DNA of 64,000 nt from an uncultured Erysipelotrichaceae bacterium (GTDB lineage Bacteria; Bacillota_I; Bacilli_A; RF39; UBA660): contig CACXJP010000001.1 in NCBI GenBank assembly GCA_902768065.1, positions 14,022 through 78,021 of the forward strand. The letters are read 5' to 3'. The position numbers and the translations under genes are program-made. The notes under the pieces were generated by a model. It worked only from the letters and a program-made list of their open reading frames with translations, did no database searches and was not told the origin of the DNA. Below are positions 57,126-64,000 of the stretch, one piece after another (position 1 is the first letter of the stretch; the number at the start of each line of letters is the position of its first letter).

Positions 57126-58112
57126 ATGGGTATAATTAAAGAAAGAGCAAAGCTTAATAGAGCAATAAGAAATGCAAAAACTATATTTCTAATGGCACAC
57201 AAAAACCTAGATCTTGATGCATTAGGAAGTCAAATAGGTATGTATATGCTTTTAAAGAAAAAGAAAAAAACAATATACATAATAATAGATGATATAAATC
57301 ATGAAATGGGTGTTGAAAAAGTACTAAGAGAATTAGAAGGGTGTATAAATATAATAAAAAGTGAGAACATCAAAGAATATTTAAATCCCAGAAAATCAAA
57401 AAATCTACTTATAGTTTTGGATACAAACAAAACAGAATTAGTACAAAACAAAGAAGTGTTAGATATAGTACAAAATAAAATAGTAATAGATCATCATGAG
57501 ATAGGAAAAACATCAATAAAAAATGCAATTATGATTAATGATAATAAGATATCAAGTACATGTGAAATGATTGCAAATTTAATTGAATTTTATGATGTTG
57601 AATTAGAATCATATTATGCAACAATACTGTTATCAGGTATAGTGTTAGATACAAACAACTTCACATTAAATACAACAGCAGAAACATACTATACTGCATA
57701 TTTCTTAGCAAGTTTAGGAGCGAGTGCAAAAAAAGTACAATATCTATTAAAGCAAGATCTAGCAGAATACAGTGAACGACAAAAACTACTAGCTTCAATA
57801 GAAACAATAAATGGAAAAGTAGCATTCACTAAAGCAACAGCAAATATGCATTATCGTAGAGAAGATTTAGCAAAAGTTGCAGATACACTATTATTTTTCA
57901 ATAACATTGAAGCATCATTTGTTATTGGTAAGTTGAATAAGAATACAATAGGAATAAGTGCAAGAAGCTTAGGAAATTATGATATAAGTAAAATACTAGA
58001 AAAACTAGGTGGAGGCGGAGATACAACAAGTGGCGCAGCAGTATTCCAAGACACAACAATAAGTAAAGTAGAACAAGAATTAAAAAAATTATTAAAAGAA
58101 GAAGGAGAGTAG
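57126..58112 (+). CDS. DHH-DHHA1 phosphodiesterase, truncated GdpP-like (probable c-di-AMP hydrolase)
   Basis: The 328-residue soluble protein corresponds to the catalytic C-terminal half of GdpP, the c-di-AMP phosphodiesterase found at this locus (between rpsR and rplI) in B. subtilis. The membrane segments, PAS and degenerate GGDEF domains are absent, and a start with a good GGAGG site makes this a real N-terminus. DHH residues are present: H25, D29 and D31 (AHKNLDLDA), D99 (VLDTN), DHHE at 122-125, and LDTNNF. In the DHHA1 domain the usual GGGH substrate motif reads GGGGD, losing the histidine. Substrate is inferred; soluble DhhP-type or pGpA-type activity is possible. Confidence 0.85.
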   Translation: MGIIKERAKLNRAIRNAKTIFLMAHKNLDLDALGSQIGMYMLLKKKKKTIYIIIDDINHEMGVEKVLRELEGCINIIKSENIKEYLNPRKSKNLLIVLDTNKTELVQNKEVLDIVQNKIVIDHHEIGKTSIKNAIMINDNKISSTCEMIANLIEFYDVELESYYATILLSGIVLDTNNFTLNTTAETYYTAYFLASLGASAKKVQYLLKQDLAEYSERQKLLASIETINGKVAFTKATANMHYRREDLAKVADTLLFFNNIEASFVIGKLNKNTIGISARSLGNYDISKILEKLGGGGDTTSGAAVFQDTTISKVEQELKKLLKEEGE

Positions 58113-58113
58113 G

Positions 58114-58554
58114 ATGGAAGTAATTTTTATCAAAGATCTAAAAAATCAAGGTAAAAAGGGGCAAATAAAAAAAGTGAAAGATGGCTATGCTGAAAATTTT
58201 CTAATAAAAAATGGCTATGCGGTAAAGAAAACAAAAGAAAATTTATCAAAACTTAATCATGAACAAGCAAAAAAAGCCAAAGAAGATGCAGAAAATAAAA
58301 AGCAAGCAGAAGAATTGAGGAAAAAACTATCCAAAGTAATCCTAGAATTTAAAGTAAAAACCGGAGAGGGAGATAGAGTTTTTGGTAGTATAAGCATTAA
58401 ACAGATTAAAGATGAGCTATCAAAACAAGGATTTAAAATTGAAAAAAGCCAAATAGAAATACCAAACACAATTCAGTCATTAGGTTTTCATAATATAAAT
58501 ATCAATTTATATCCTGGAATAACTTCAATAGTAAAAGTACATGTAATAAAGTAG
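58114..58554 (+). CDS. rplI: 50S ribosomal protein L9
   Basis: Elongated two-domain protein of the large subunit. The 146 residues show the N-terminal VIFIKDLKNQGKKGQIKKVKDGYAENFLI signature in part, a long connecting helix and the C-terminal domain with GDRVFGSISIKQI. One base separates it from the phosphodiesterase gene, as in the gdpP-rplI-dnaB unit of Firmicutes. Confidence 0.95.
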   Translation: MEVIFIKDLKNQGKKGQIKKVKDGYAENFLIKNGYAVKKTKENLSKLNHEQAKKAKEDAENKKQAEELRKKLSKVILEFKVKTGEGDRVFGSISIKQIKDELSKQGFKIEKSQIEIPNTIQSLGFHNININLYPGITSIVKVHVIK

Positions 58555-58564
58555 AGGTGAGACT

Positions 58565-59932
58565 ATGCCAACTAGAACACTACCAAACAATTTAGAAGCA
58601 GAAGAATCAGTACTAGGTTCATGCTTTTTATCAAAGTACGCTCTACAAAAGGCAACAGAAACTCTTACGGCAGAATCATTTTATAATGATAGAAATGCAA
58701 AAATATTTCAAACAATGGTAGAACTACAAGAAAAGAATACTCCAATAGATTTAACAACAGTAACAAGTTCTCTAAAAAATAAGAATGAATTAACTGAAGC
58801 AGGAGGAGTAGAGTATCTTACAGAAGTATTGAATTTTGTTCCAACAGCTTCAAATGTTGATTATTATATACAGACAGTAGATGAGTCAGCAACATTAAGA
58901 GGTCTAATTCAAACTGCAGAAGAAATAGCGCAAGAAGGATATAAAAATGATGAATCAATAAATGATATACTTGATAATTCCGAAAAGAAAATATTGAATA
59001 TCGTAAAGAGAAGATCTGCAAATGAATTTAGAACAATAAAAGAGGTATTAGAAAAAACACAATCAGATTTAGAAAAACTATCAAAGAATAAAGGACAAAT
59101 AAATGGATTAGAAACAGGGTGGTATGATTTAGATAGATTAACAACAGGATTACATCCAAATGAACTAATCATAATTGCCGCAAGACCAGCAATGGGAAAA
59201 ACTGCTTTTGCCCTTAATTTAGCAACACATGTAGCAATGACTCAAGATAAAACAGTAGCATTATTTACATTGGAAATGCCTGCAGAACAAGTTGCATCAA
59301 GAATTATTTCCGCACAGGGACAAATAGACGGATTTAAACTTAGAACAGGAAATTTACTAAATCAAGATTGGAAAAGAATTAATGAGGCATCATCAAGATT
59401 GGCGTCAACAAATCTAGTAATTGATGACACAGCAGCAGGTATGTCAATTGGAGAAATAAGAGCTAAATGTCGAAGAATGGCAAGTAGCGAAAAAGGATTA
59501 GCTCTAGTAGTTATAGATTATCTTCAATTAATATCTGGAGGTAAGAACTATGGTGCAAATAGGCAACAAGAAGTATCAGACATTTCAAGAAGCTTAAAAA
59601 TACTAGCAATGGAGTTAGAAATACCGGTAATAGCATTATCACAATTATCTCGTAGCGTTGAATCACGTGATGACAAGAGACCAATGATGAGTGACCTACG
59701 TGAATCAGGATCAATAGAGCAAGATGCTGACATAGTTGCCTTCTTATACAGAGATGATTACTATAACAAGGAAGCAAGAACTGAAGACAACAATAGTATC
59801 AGTGAACTTATTATAGGTAAGCACCGTAATGGACCAACTGCGACTATTGAATTATTATTTAAAAAGAATACATCAACTTTCTTAAATTTAAGAAAAGATA
59901 GAAATGAAGGGGAGGGACCACCAAGTGTTTAA
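58565..59932 (+). CDS. dnaB: Replicative DNA helicase DnaB (DnaC in Bacillus)
   Basis: Hexameric helicase of the replication fork. The 455-residue protein has the N-terminal LPNNLEAEESVLGSCFLS domain, Walker A ARPAMGKTAFALN, Walker B VIDYLQLISG and the DNA-binding ALSQLSRSVESRDDKRP. Full length with no intein. It follows rplI and overlaps the M23 peptidase gene by eight bases. purA and walRK, which follow in B. subtilis, are missing. Confidence 0.97.
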   Translation: MPTRTLPNNLEAEESVLGSCFLSKYALQKATETLTAESFYNDRNAKIFQTMVELQEKNTPIDLTTVTSSLKNKNELTEAGGVEYLTEVLNFVPTASNVDYYIQTVDESATLRGLIQTAEEIAQEGYKNDESINDILDNSEKKILNIVKRRSANEFRTIKEVLEKTQSDLEKLSKNKGQINGLETGWYDLDRLTTGLHPNELIIIAARPAMGKTAFALNLATHVAMTQDKTVALFTLEMPAEQVASRIISAQGQIDGFKLRTGNLLNQDWKRINEASSRLASTNLVIDDTAAGMSIGEIRAKCRRMASSEKGLALVVIDYLQLISGGKNYGANRQQEVSDISRSLKILAMELEIPVIALSQLSRSVESRDDKRPMMSDLRESGSIEQDADIVAFLYRDDYYNKEARTEDNNSISELIIGKHRNGPTATIELLFKKNTSTFLNLRKDRNEGEGPPSV

Positions 59933-61433
59933 AAAGATAACATTATTATTGATGATATCTACATTAGTCATATTATCTACAGGTTTTGTAGATATATCAA
60001 CAAAGCCAAAAACATTATATAGAGTTTACTTAAAGGGAGAGTCTTTAGGATTAATTAATTCAAAAAAGGAATTAGAAGACTTTATTGATAAAAAACAAGA
60101 GGAAATAAAAAAAGAATATAAAGTAGATAAAGTATATGTGCCATCAGAATTGGATGTTGTAAAAGAAATAACTTTTGATGGAAATGTAAAAACAGTAGAT
60201 GCAATATATGAAGAAATAAAAGATAAATCACCATTTACAATAAATGGATATACAATAAAGATAAAAGGATTAGATACAAAGGCAGAAGATGGAAAAGTAA
60301 TTAAAGGTAAAACACAAAAAATATACACAATAGAAAGAGGAACATTCACAGATGCCATTGAGGAAACAGTAAAATCATTTATACCAGAAGATGAATATAC
60401 AAACTATGCTAACAAAACACAAAAAGAAATAGATGATGTTGGTAAAATTGTTGAAAACATCTACATAAAAAATAAAATTACAATAAAAAAAGATTTAATA
60501 CCTGTTGATAAAAAAATATACACAGAAGAAGAGGAATTAAGTAAATATTTATTATTTGGAACAACAAAAGATCAATCAAAATACATTGTTCAAGCAGGAG
60601 ATACAATAGAAGATGTTGCATTCAACAATAAAATATCTACTCAAGAATTTTTAATTGCAAATCCTGATCTTCAAGATGAAAACAGTTTATTATCACCAGG
60701 GCAAGAAGTAACATTAGGAATATTAAAACCTCAATTTAGTGTAGTTGAGCAAGAACAAGTAGTATTTAGAGAAGAGAAAAACTTTGAAACAGAAACAAAG
60801 TATGATGATGATAAATATGTTGGGTATAATGAAGTTGAACAAGCAGGAGTAAAAGGGGAAAACAAGGTTACTCAAGTTATTTTAAAAGTTAATGGAGAAG
60901 TAACAAGTAGAACGACAATTAATACAGAAGTAATCAAAGAACCAGTAAAAGAAGTAATTATAAAAGGTGGAAAACAATCAGCGTATGCTGGAGGATATGG
61001 ATCAGCCATTGCAACAGCAGGACAATGGGGATGGCCAGCAACATGTTCTTCTATATCATCTCCATTTGGTTATAGATGGGGAGGATTCCATGATGGAACT
61101 GATATTGCCGGTTGTGGATATGGATCAAATATTTTCGCAGCCCAAGCTGGAACTGTTGAAGTATCAGAAAAAAAATATGGTTGGTATGCCGGAGGTTATG
61201 GAGATAATGGAGAATACATAATTATTAACCATCATAATGGTTTCTACACACTATATGCACATCTTTGTCCAGGATGTCGTGTTGTTCAACCAGGAGATTA
61301 TGTAGAAAAAGGACAAGTAATTGGAGGTATGGGTATGACTGGAGCAGCAACAGGTGTACACGTACACTTTGCAATATGGAATGGATTCCCTTATAGAGGA
61401 GGACAAGCGTTAAACGCTATGGCATTCTATTAA
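59925..61433 (+). CDS. Exported M23 metallopeptidase with LysM and G5 domains
   Basis: Predicted peptidoglycan endopeptidase. The start chosen is GTG 59925 (MFKKITLLLMIS) about eight bases after GGGAGG; 502 residues. In order: signal peptide or anchor (1-22), a region of about 200 residues of unknown fold, a LysM (YIVQAGDTIEDVAFNNKIS... to VTLG, about 215-260), a G5 domain (REEKNFETETKYDD to EVTSRTT, about 275-335), and a C-terminal M23 domain with the zinc ligands in HDGTDIAG and HVHFAIW. It occupies the place of walRK-yycHI upstream of walJ and overlaps dnaB, so it is probably expressed with the replisome genes. Confidence 0.93.
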   Translation: MFKKITLLLMISTLVILSTGFVDISTKPKTLYRVYLKGESLGLINSKKELEDFIDKKQEEIKKEYKVDKVYVPSELDVVKEITFDGNVKTVDAIYEEIKDKSPFTINGYTIKIKGLDTKAEDGKVIKGKTQKIYTIERGTFTDAIEETVKSFIPEDEYTNYANKTQKEIDDVGKIVENIYIKNKITIKKDLIPVDKKIYTEEEELSKYLLFGTTKDQSKYIVQAGDTIEDVAFNNKISTQEFLIANPDLQDENSLLSPGQEVTLGILKPQFSVVEQEQVVFREEKNFETETKYDDDKYVGYNEVEQAGVKGENKVTQVILKVNGEVTSRTTINTEVIKEPVKEVIIKGGKQSAYAGGYGSAIATAGQWGWPATCSSISSPFGYRWGGFHDGTDIAGCGYGSNIFAAQAGTVEVSEKKYGWYAGGYGDNGEYIIINHHNGFYTLYAHLCPGCRVVQPGDYVEKGQVIGGMGMTGAATGVHVHFAIWNGFPYRGGQALNAMAFY

Positions 61434-61434
61434 T

Positions 61435-62190
61435 ATGAAAATAAAAACAATTGCCAGTGGGTCTAAGGGAAATTGTACAGTAGTTATTTGTGAAGACACT
61501 AAATTAATAATTGATATGGGAATTTCCTTCTTAACTTTAAAAAAATGTTTAGAAGAAAATTCCTTTTCTTTATCAGATTTTTCAGGAATTCTAATAACTC
61601 ACTGTCATAAAGACCACACTAAAGGATTAGCGTCATTGATGAGTAAGACTAAACTACAAGCATACATTCCAGAGGAAATGTATAATAGTTTAAAAGAATT
61701 TATTCCATACCAAAGATGTATTTTTATAGAAGATAATTTTAAAATAAATGATGTTGAAATAGAACTTATCCATACATCGCATGATGTACCATATTCAGTA
61801 GGTTTTATAATAAAACATGATGAAAAGAGTCTAGTATATGTTACAGATACAGGATATATTAACAGAAAGTTCTTAAACAAGATGATAAATCATGATTTAT
61901 ATCTTATAGAAAGTAATCATGATGAAGTCATGCTTATGGAAGGGCCCTATCCAAGATTTTTAAAAGAACGAGTAATAAGTGATAAAGGACATTTATCAAA
62001 TAATACAACAGCAAAATATCTAAAAAAAATAGTAGGTCCAAATACAAAGAATATTATTCTAGCTCATATAAGTGAAAAGAATAATACAAAAGAAAAAGTA
62101 TTGGAAACAATAAATGAAGTTTCTTTAAGAGAAGATATCAATATTTTTATCGCAGATCAATATGAACCAGGACCATTAATAGAGGTGTAA
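61435..62190 (+). CDS. walJ: Metallo-beta-lactamase-fold protein WalJ (YycJ)
   Basis: MBL-fold phosphodiesterase/exonuclease-like protein; in Bacillus it belongs to the walRK operon and influences cell-wall and division control. The 251-residue protein shows IASGSKGNCTVV, the zinc motif THCHKDH (HxHxDH), ELIHTSHDVPYSVGF, YVTDTGY and HISEKNNT. It starts one base after the M23 gene. The two-component system itself is not in the window. Confidence 0.93.
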   Translation: MKIKTIASGSKGNCTVVICEDTKLIIDMGISFLTLKKCLEENSFSLSDFSGILITHCHKDHTKGLASLMSKTKLQAYIPEEMYNSLKEFIPYQRCIFIEDNFKINDVEIELIHTSHDVPYSVGFIIKHDEKSLVYVTDTGYINRKFLNKMINHDLYLIESNHDEVMLMEGPYPRFLKERVISDKGHLSNNTTAKYLKKIVGPNTKNIILAHISEKNNTKEKVLETINEVSLREDINIFIADQYEPGPLIEV

Positions 62191-62191
62191 T

Positions 62192-62983
62192 ATGGAAATA
62201 ATTAGTATTGATGAGTTAAAAGGAGATAGCTTTTACCATTTTACAAATAAAAGTAATCTAAAACAAATTAGTGAAGAAGGACTCCATCCAATAATAGGGG
62301 AAAATGCGATGGGAATTGAGAAAAATTCCAAAATCTTTTTTAGTAAAGGTGAAATTGGAATATTAAAAGTTACAGAAGTATGGTCAAGATGGTTAATGAA
62401 CAAAATATTCGGTGTACAAGATAGATTAGGATTAAAGGCAAACCTTTCAAAAGAAGAGCAAGAAAGATTAAATTCCGAATGGATGTTAACCTTTTTAAAA
62501 GGAGATTATTTGGATGATCAAGAAAAAAAAGAACAATTATTTGATTATCTATACAAATATCTAAAAGAAAGAGTATATTTAGTTTTAGAATTAGAAGAAG
62601 GTCAAGAATTTTCTTCAACAGATATTGATGAAAATAAACTAGAATTACAAAGAAGACAAGATCAAATAACAACACAGTTTGCAAAAACAATGTATGGACC
62701 ATTTAGTGACTTTGATAGTCTAACTATGGATGAGTGGAATATGCATACAAAAGCAGGAGAAGGCGTGTCTAGAGACAAGATTAAACAAGTAAAAACTCCA
62801 GATGGAAAAACAGATATGTTATCAATAATAATATATGAATATGATAAACATAAAGATATTCATCATTCACATCTTCTTTTAGATGATTTTATAGTATATG
62901 CTAAAAAAAGAAAAGAAACAGAAGAAATGTTAGGAAAAGAAGGTGTAAAAAGTGATCAAGATAATATCAATAGGATCTATTAA
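62192..62983 (+). CDS. Hypothetical protein with an ADP-ribosyltransferase-like N-terminus
   Basis: Not a named family to me. The 263-residue soluble protein begins with FYHFTNKSNLKQISEEGL (14-31). Its His-x-Thr, Asn-Leu and Gly-Leu spacing matches the first strand and helix of ART-fold proteins such as DarT/DUF4433 and Tpt1. A KIFFSKG strand (47-53) could supply the aromatic second position. No clear third catalytic residue was found. The middle is charged and helical, and YGPFSDFDSLTMDEWNMHTKAGEGV looks conserved. It lies one base after walJ and overlaps rlmH by 32 bases, a tight operon position that suggests a housekeeping rather than toxin role. Confidence 0.6.
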   Translation: MEIISIDELKGDSFYHFTNKSNLKQISEEGLHPIIGENAMGIEKNSKIFFSKGEIGILKVTEVWSRWLMNKIFGVQDRLGLKANLSKEEQERLNSEWMLTFLKGDYLDDQEKKEQLFDYLYKYLKERVYLVLELEEGQEFSSTDIDENKLELQRRQDQITTQFAKTMYGPFSDFDSLTMDEWNMHTKAGEGVSRDKIKQVKTPDGKTDMLSIIIYEYDKHKDIHHSHLLLDDFIVYAKKRKETEEMLGKEGVKSDQDNINRIY

Positions 62984-63407
62984 AGAACAATATCTTAAAG
63001 ATGCAATAGAAGAATATAAAAAAAGAATTAGTAAGTATACCAATCTAGAAATAATCGAATTAAAAGATGAAGGATTAGTAGAAAAATCTAAAGCACTTAA
63101 ACTAGAAGCAGAAAAGATAGAAAAACAGCTAAATGGAAGAGAATATATTATCACATTAGAAATAGAGGGAAAACAGCATACTTCAGAGGAATTTGCAAAT
63201 AAAATAGATCAAATATTGATAGAGAATAGTAATATTACATTTATTATAGGTGGAAGTTATGGCTTATCAGAAGAAATAAAAGCAAAATCAAATCTACATT
63301 TATCATTTTCAAAAATGACATTTCCACATCAACTATTTAGAGTATTACTTTTAGAACAAATATATAGAGCATACAAAATAAACAACAATGAAAGCTATCA
63401 TAAATAG
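62952..63407 (+). CDS. rlmH: 23S rRNA pseudouridine-1915 N3-methyltransferase
   Basis: SPOUT-class enzyme acting on assembled 70S ribosomes. The 151-residue protein shows IKIISIGSIKEQYLKDAI, the knot motif FIIGGSYGLSEEIK and the C-terminal FPHQLFRVLLLEQIYRAYKI. GTG start with AGAAGG eight bases upstream, inside the end of the previous gene. The walJ-x-rlmH order matches Bacillus (walJ-htrC-rlmH), with htrC replaced by the orphan. Confidence 0.95.
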   Translation: MIKIISIGSIKEQYLKDAIEEYKKRISKYTNLEIIELKDEGLVEKSKALKLEAEKIEKQLNGREYIITLEIEGKQHTSEEFANKIDQILIENSNITFIIGGSYGLSEEIKAKSNLHLSFSKMTFPHQLFRVLLLEQIYRAYKINNNESYHK

Positions 63408-63415
63408 GAGGGTAT

Positions 63416-64000
63416 ATGATTGGAAATAAATGGGATAGTATTTTAAATGAAGAATATAACAAAGAATATTTTAAGAATCTAATAGATTTTATAAAGCAAG
63501 AATATAAGAATAAAACAATTTATCCAAAACAAAATGAAGTATTTAATGCATTTAGGTATACTGATTTTGATAATGTAAAAGTAGTAATTTTAGGGCAGGA
63601 TCCATATCATGGACCTAATCAAGCAGAAGGATTATCTTTTTCTGTAAGTAATGAAGTATTGAAACCACCATCATTAAAAAACATTTTTAAGGAACTAGAA
63701 AGTGATTTAGGAATACCATTTCCGAAAGATAATTCACTTAAACCGTGGGCCAAGCAAGGCGTTTTATTATTAAATGCAGTACTTACAGTAGAAGAACATA
63801 AGCCTACATCTCATAAGGATAAGGGCTGGGAAATATTTACGGATAATGTAATTAAAACACTAAATAAAAGAGAAAAACCAGTAGTGTTTATTTTGTGGGG
63901 AGCATATGCACGAGCAAAAAAAGAATATATAACGAATCCAAAACATTATATAATAGAATCAGCACACCCATCCCCATTCTCAGCTAGAAACGGATTTTTT
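63416..64000 (+). CDS. ung: Uracil-DNA glycosylase, cut by the window end
   Basis: Removes uracil from DNA. The visible 195 residues start at ATG 63416 (MIGNKWDSIL), after AGGAGG. They include the water-activating GQDPYHG, SLKNIFKEL, the GVLLLNAVLTV stretch and the DNA-intercalation HPSPFSARNGFF just at the edge. About 30 residues are missing. It starts eight bases after rlmH, so it is probably co-transcribed. Confidence 0.96.
   Translation, partial: MIGNKWDSILNEEYNKEYFKNLIDFIKQEYKNKTIYPKQNEVFNAFRYTDFDNVKVVILGQDPYHGPNQAEGLSFSVSNEVLKPPSLKNIFKELESDLGIPFPKDNSLKPWAKQGVLLLNAVLTVEEHKPTSHKDKGWEIFTDNVIKTLNKREKPVVFILWGAYARAKKEYITNPKHYIIESAHPSPFSARNGFF

Noticed and set aside
59660..59675. CACGTG core in dnaB as a third parS
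   Set aside because: Only the eight central bases TCACGTGA match; both outer four-base flanks differ from the consensus, and the sequence is explained by coding.

Overview
The window is a strongly AT-rich bacterial chromosome segment centred on the replication origin. No CDS needs UGA to be read as tryptophan, so the standard bacterial code fits. Gene order follows the Bacillus subtilis origin region closely on both arms, and the content (ComK, Noc, BofA, YabG, YabP, RicT, Veg) points to an uncultured, gene-poor member of the Bacilli (Bacillota), such as the RF39-type gut lineages. That placement is inference. The B. subtilis comparisons are from memory. No CRISPR, insertion sequence, prophage, tRNA or rRNA was seen.

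Left arm (1-41945). All genes lie on the minus strand and are transcribed away from the origin. From the window edge inward: rplK (first codons only), nusG, secE, a possible pseudokinase, a SigH-like sigma factor, rlmB, mrnC, cysS; a YfcC-type carrier; lysS, an RDD protein, dusB; mscL; ftsH (disrupted), tilS; divIC, yabQ, yabP; spoVG, veg, yabG, rsmA; a SipW-type signal peptidase with two paralogous exported proteins; tatD, metG with a T-box; an orphan gene, mfd, pth, rsmI, trmN6, ricT, holB, bofA, recR, ybaB, dnaX, tadA, the SRP RNA; a parS/Noc-site cluster; gyrA, gyrB, recF, comK, dnaN, dnaA.

Origin (about 41946-42255). At least eight DnaA-box-like 9-mers lie between divergent dnaA and rpmH. 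Two more lie between dnaA and dnaN, giving the bipartite arrangement usual for Firmicutes.

Right arm (42256-64000). All genes lie on the plus strand: rpmH, rnpA, yidC, jag, an orphan gene, mnmE, mnmG, rsmG, noc, soj, spo0J, an MscS channel, a DUF951 protein, an AbgT transporter, ychF, rpsF, ssb, rpsR, a stripped-down GdpP-like phosphodiesterase, rplI, dnaB, an M23 peptidase, walJ, an orphan with an ADP-ribosyltransferase-like N-terminus, rlmH and ung (cut by the window end).

Most of the window is housekeeping: replication, segregation, ribosome and tRNA modification, and translation. The points that stand out are: an ftsH gene broken by what looks like an 89-nt deletion; a Noc protein with a long C-terminal extension and no membrane-targeting N-terminus, together with an exact Noc site flanked by two perfect parS sites; comK sitting in the dnaN-recF gap behind three 10-bp tandem repeats; a SipW locus inserted between tatD and rsmA; orphan genes replacing familiar neighbours; and several sporulation genes (yabG, yabP, yabQ, bofA) in a genome that has lost others at the same loci.
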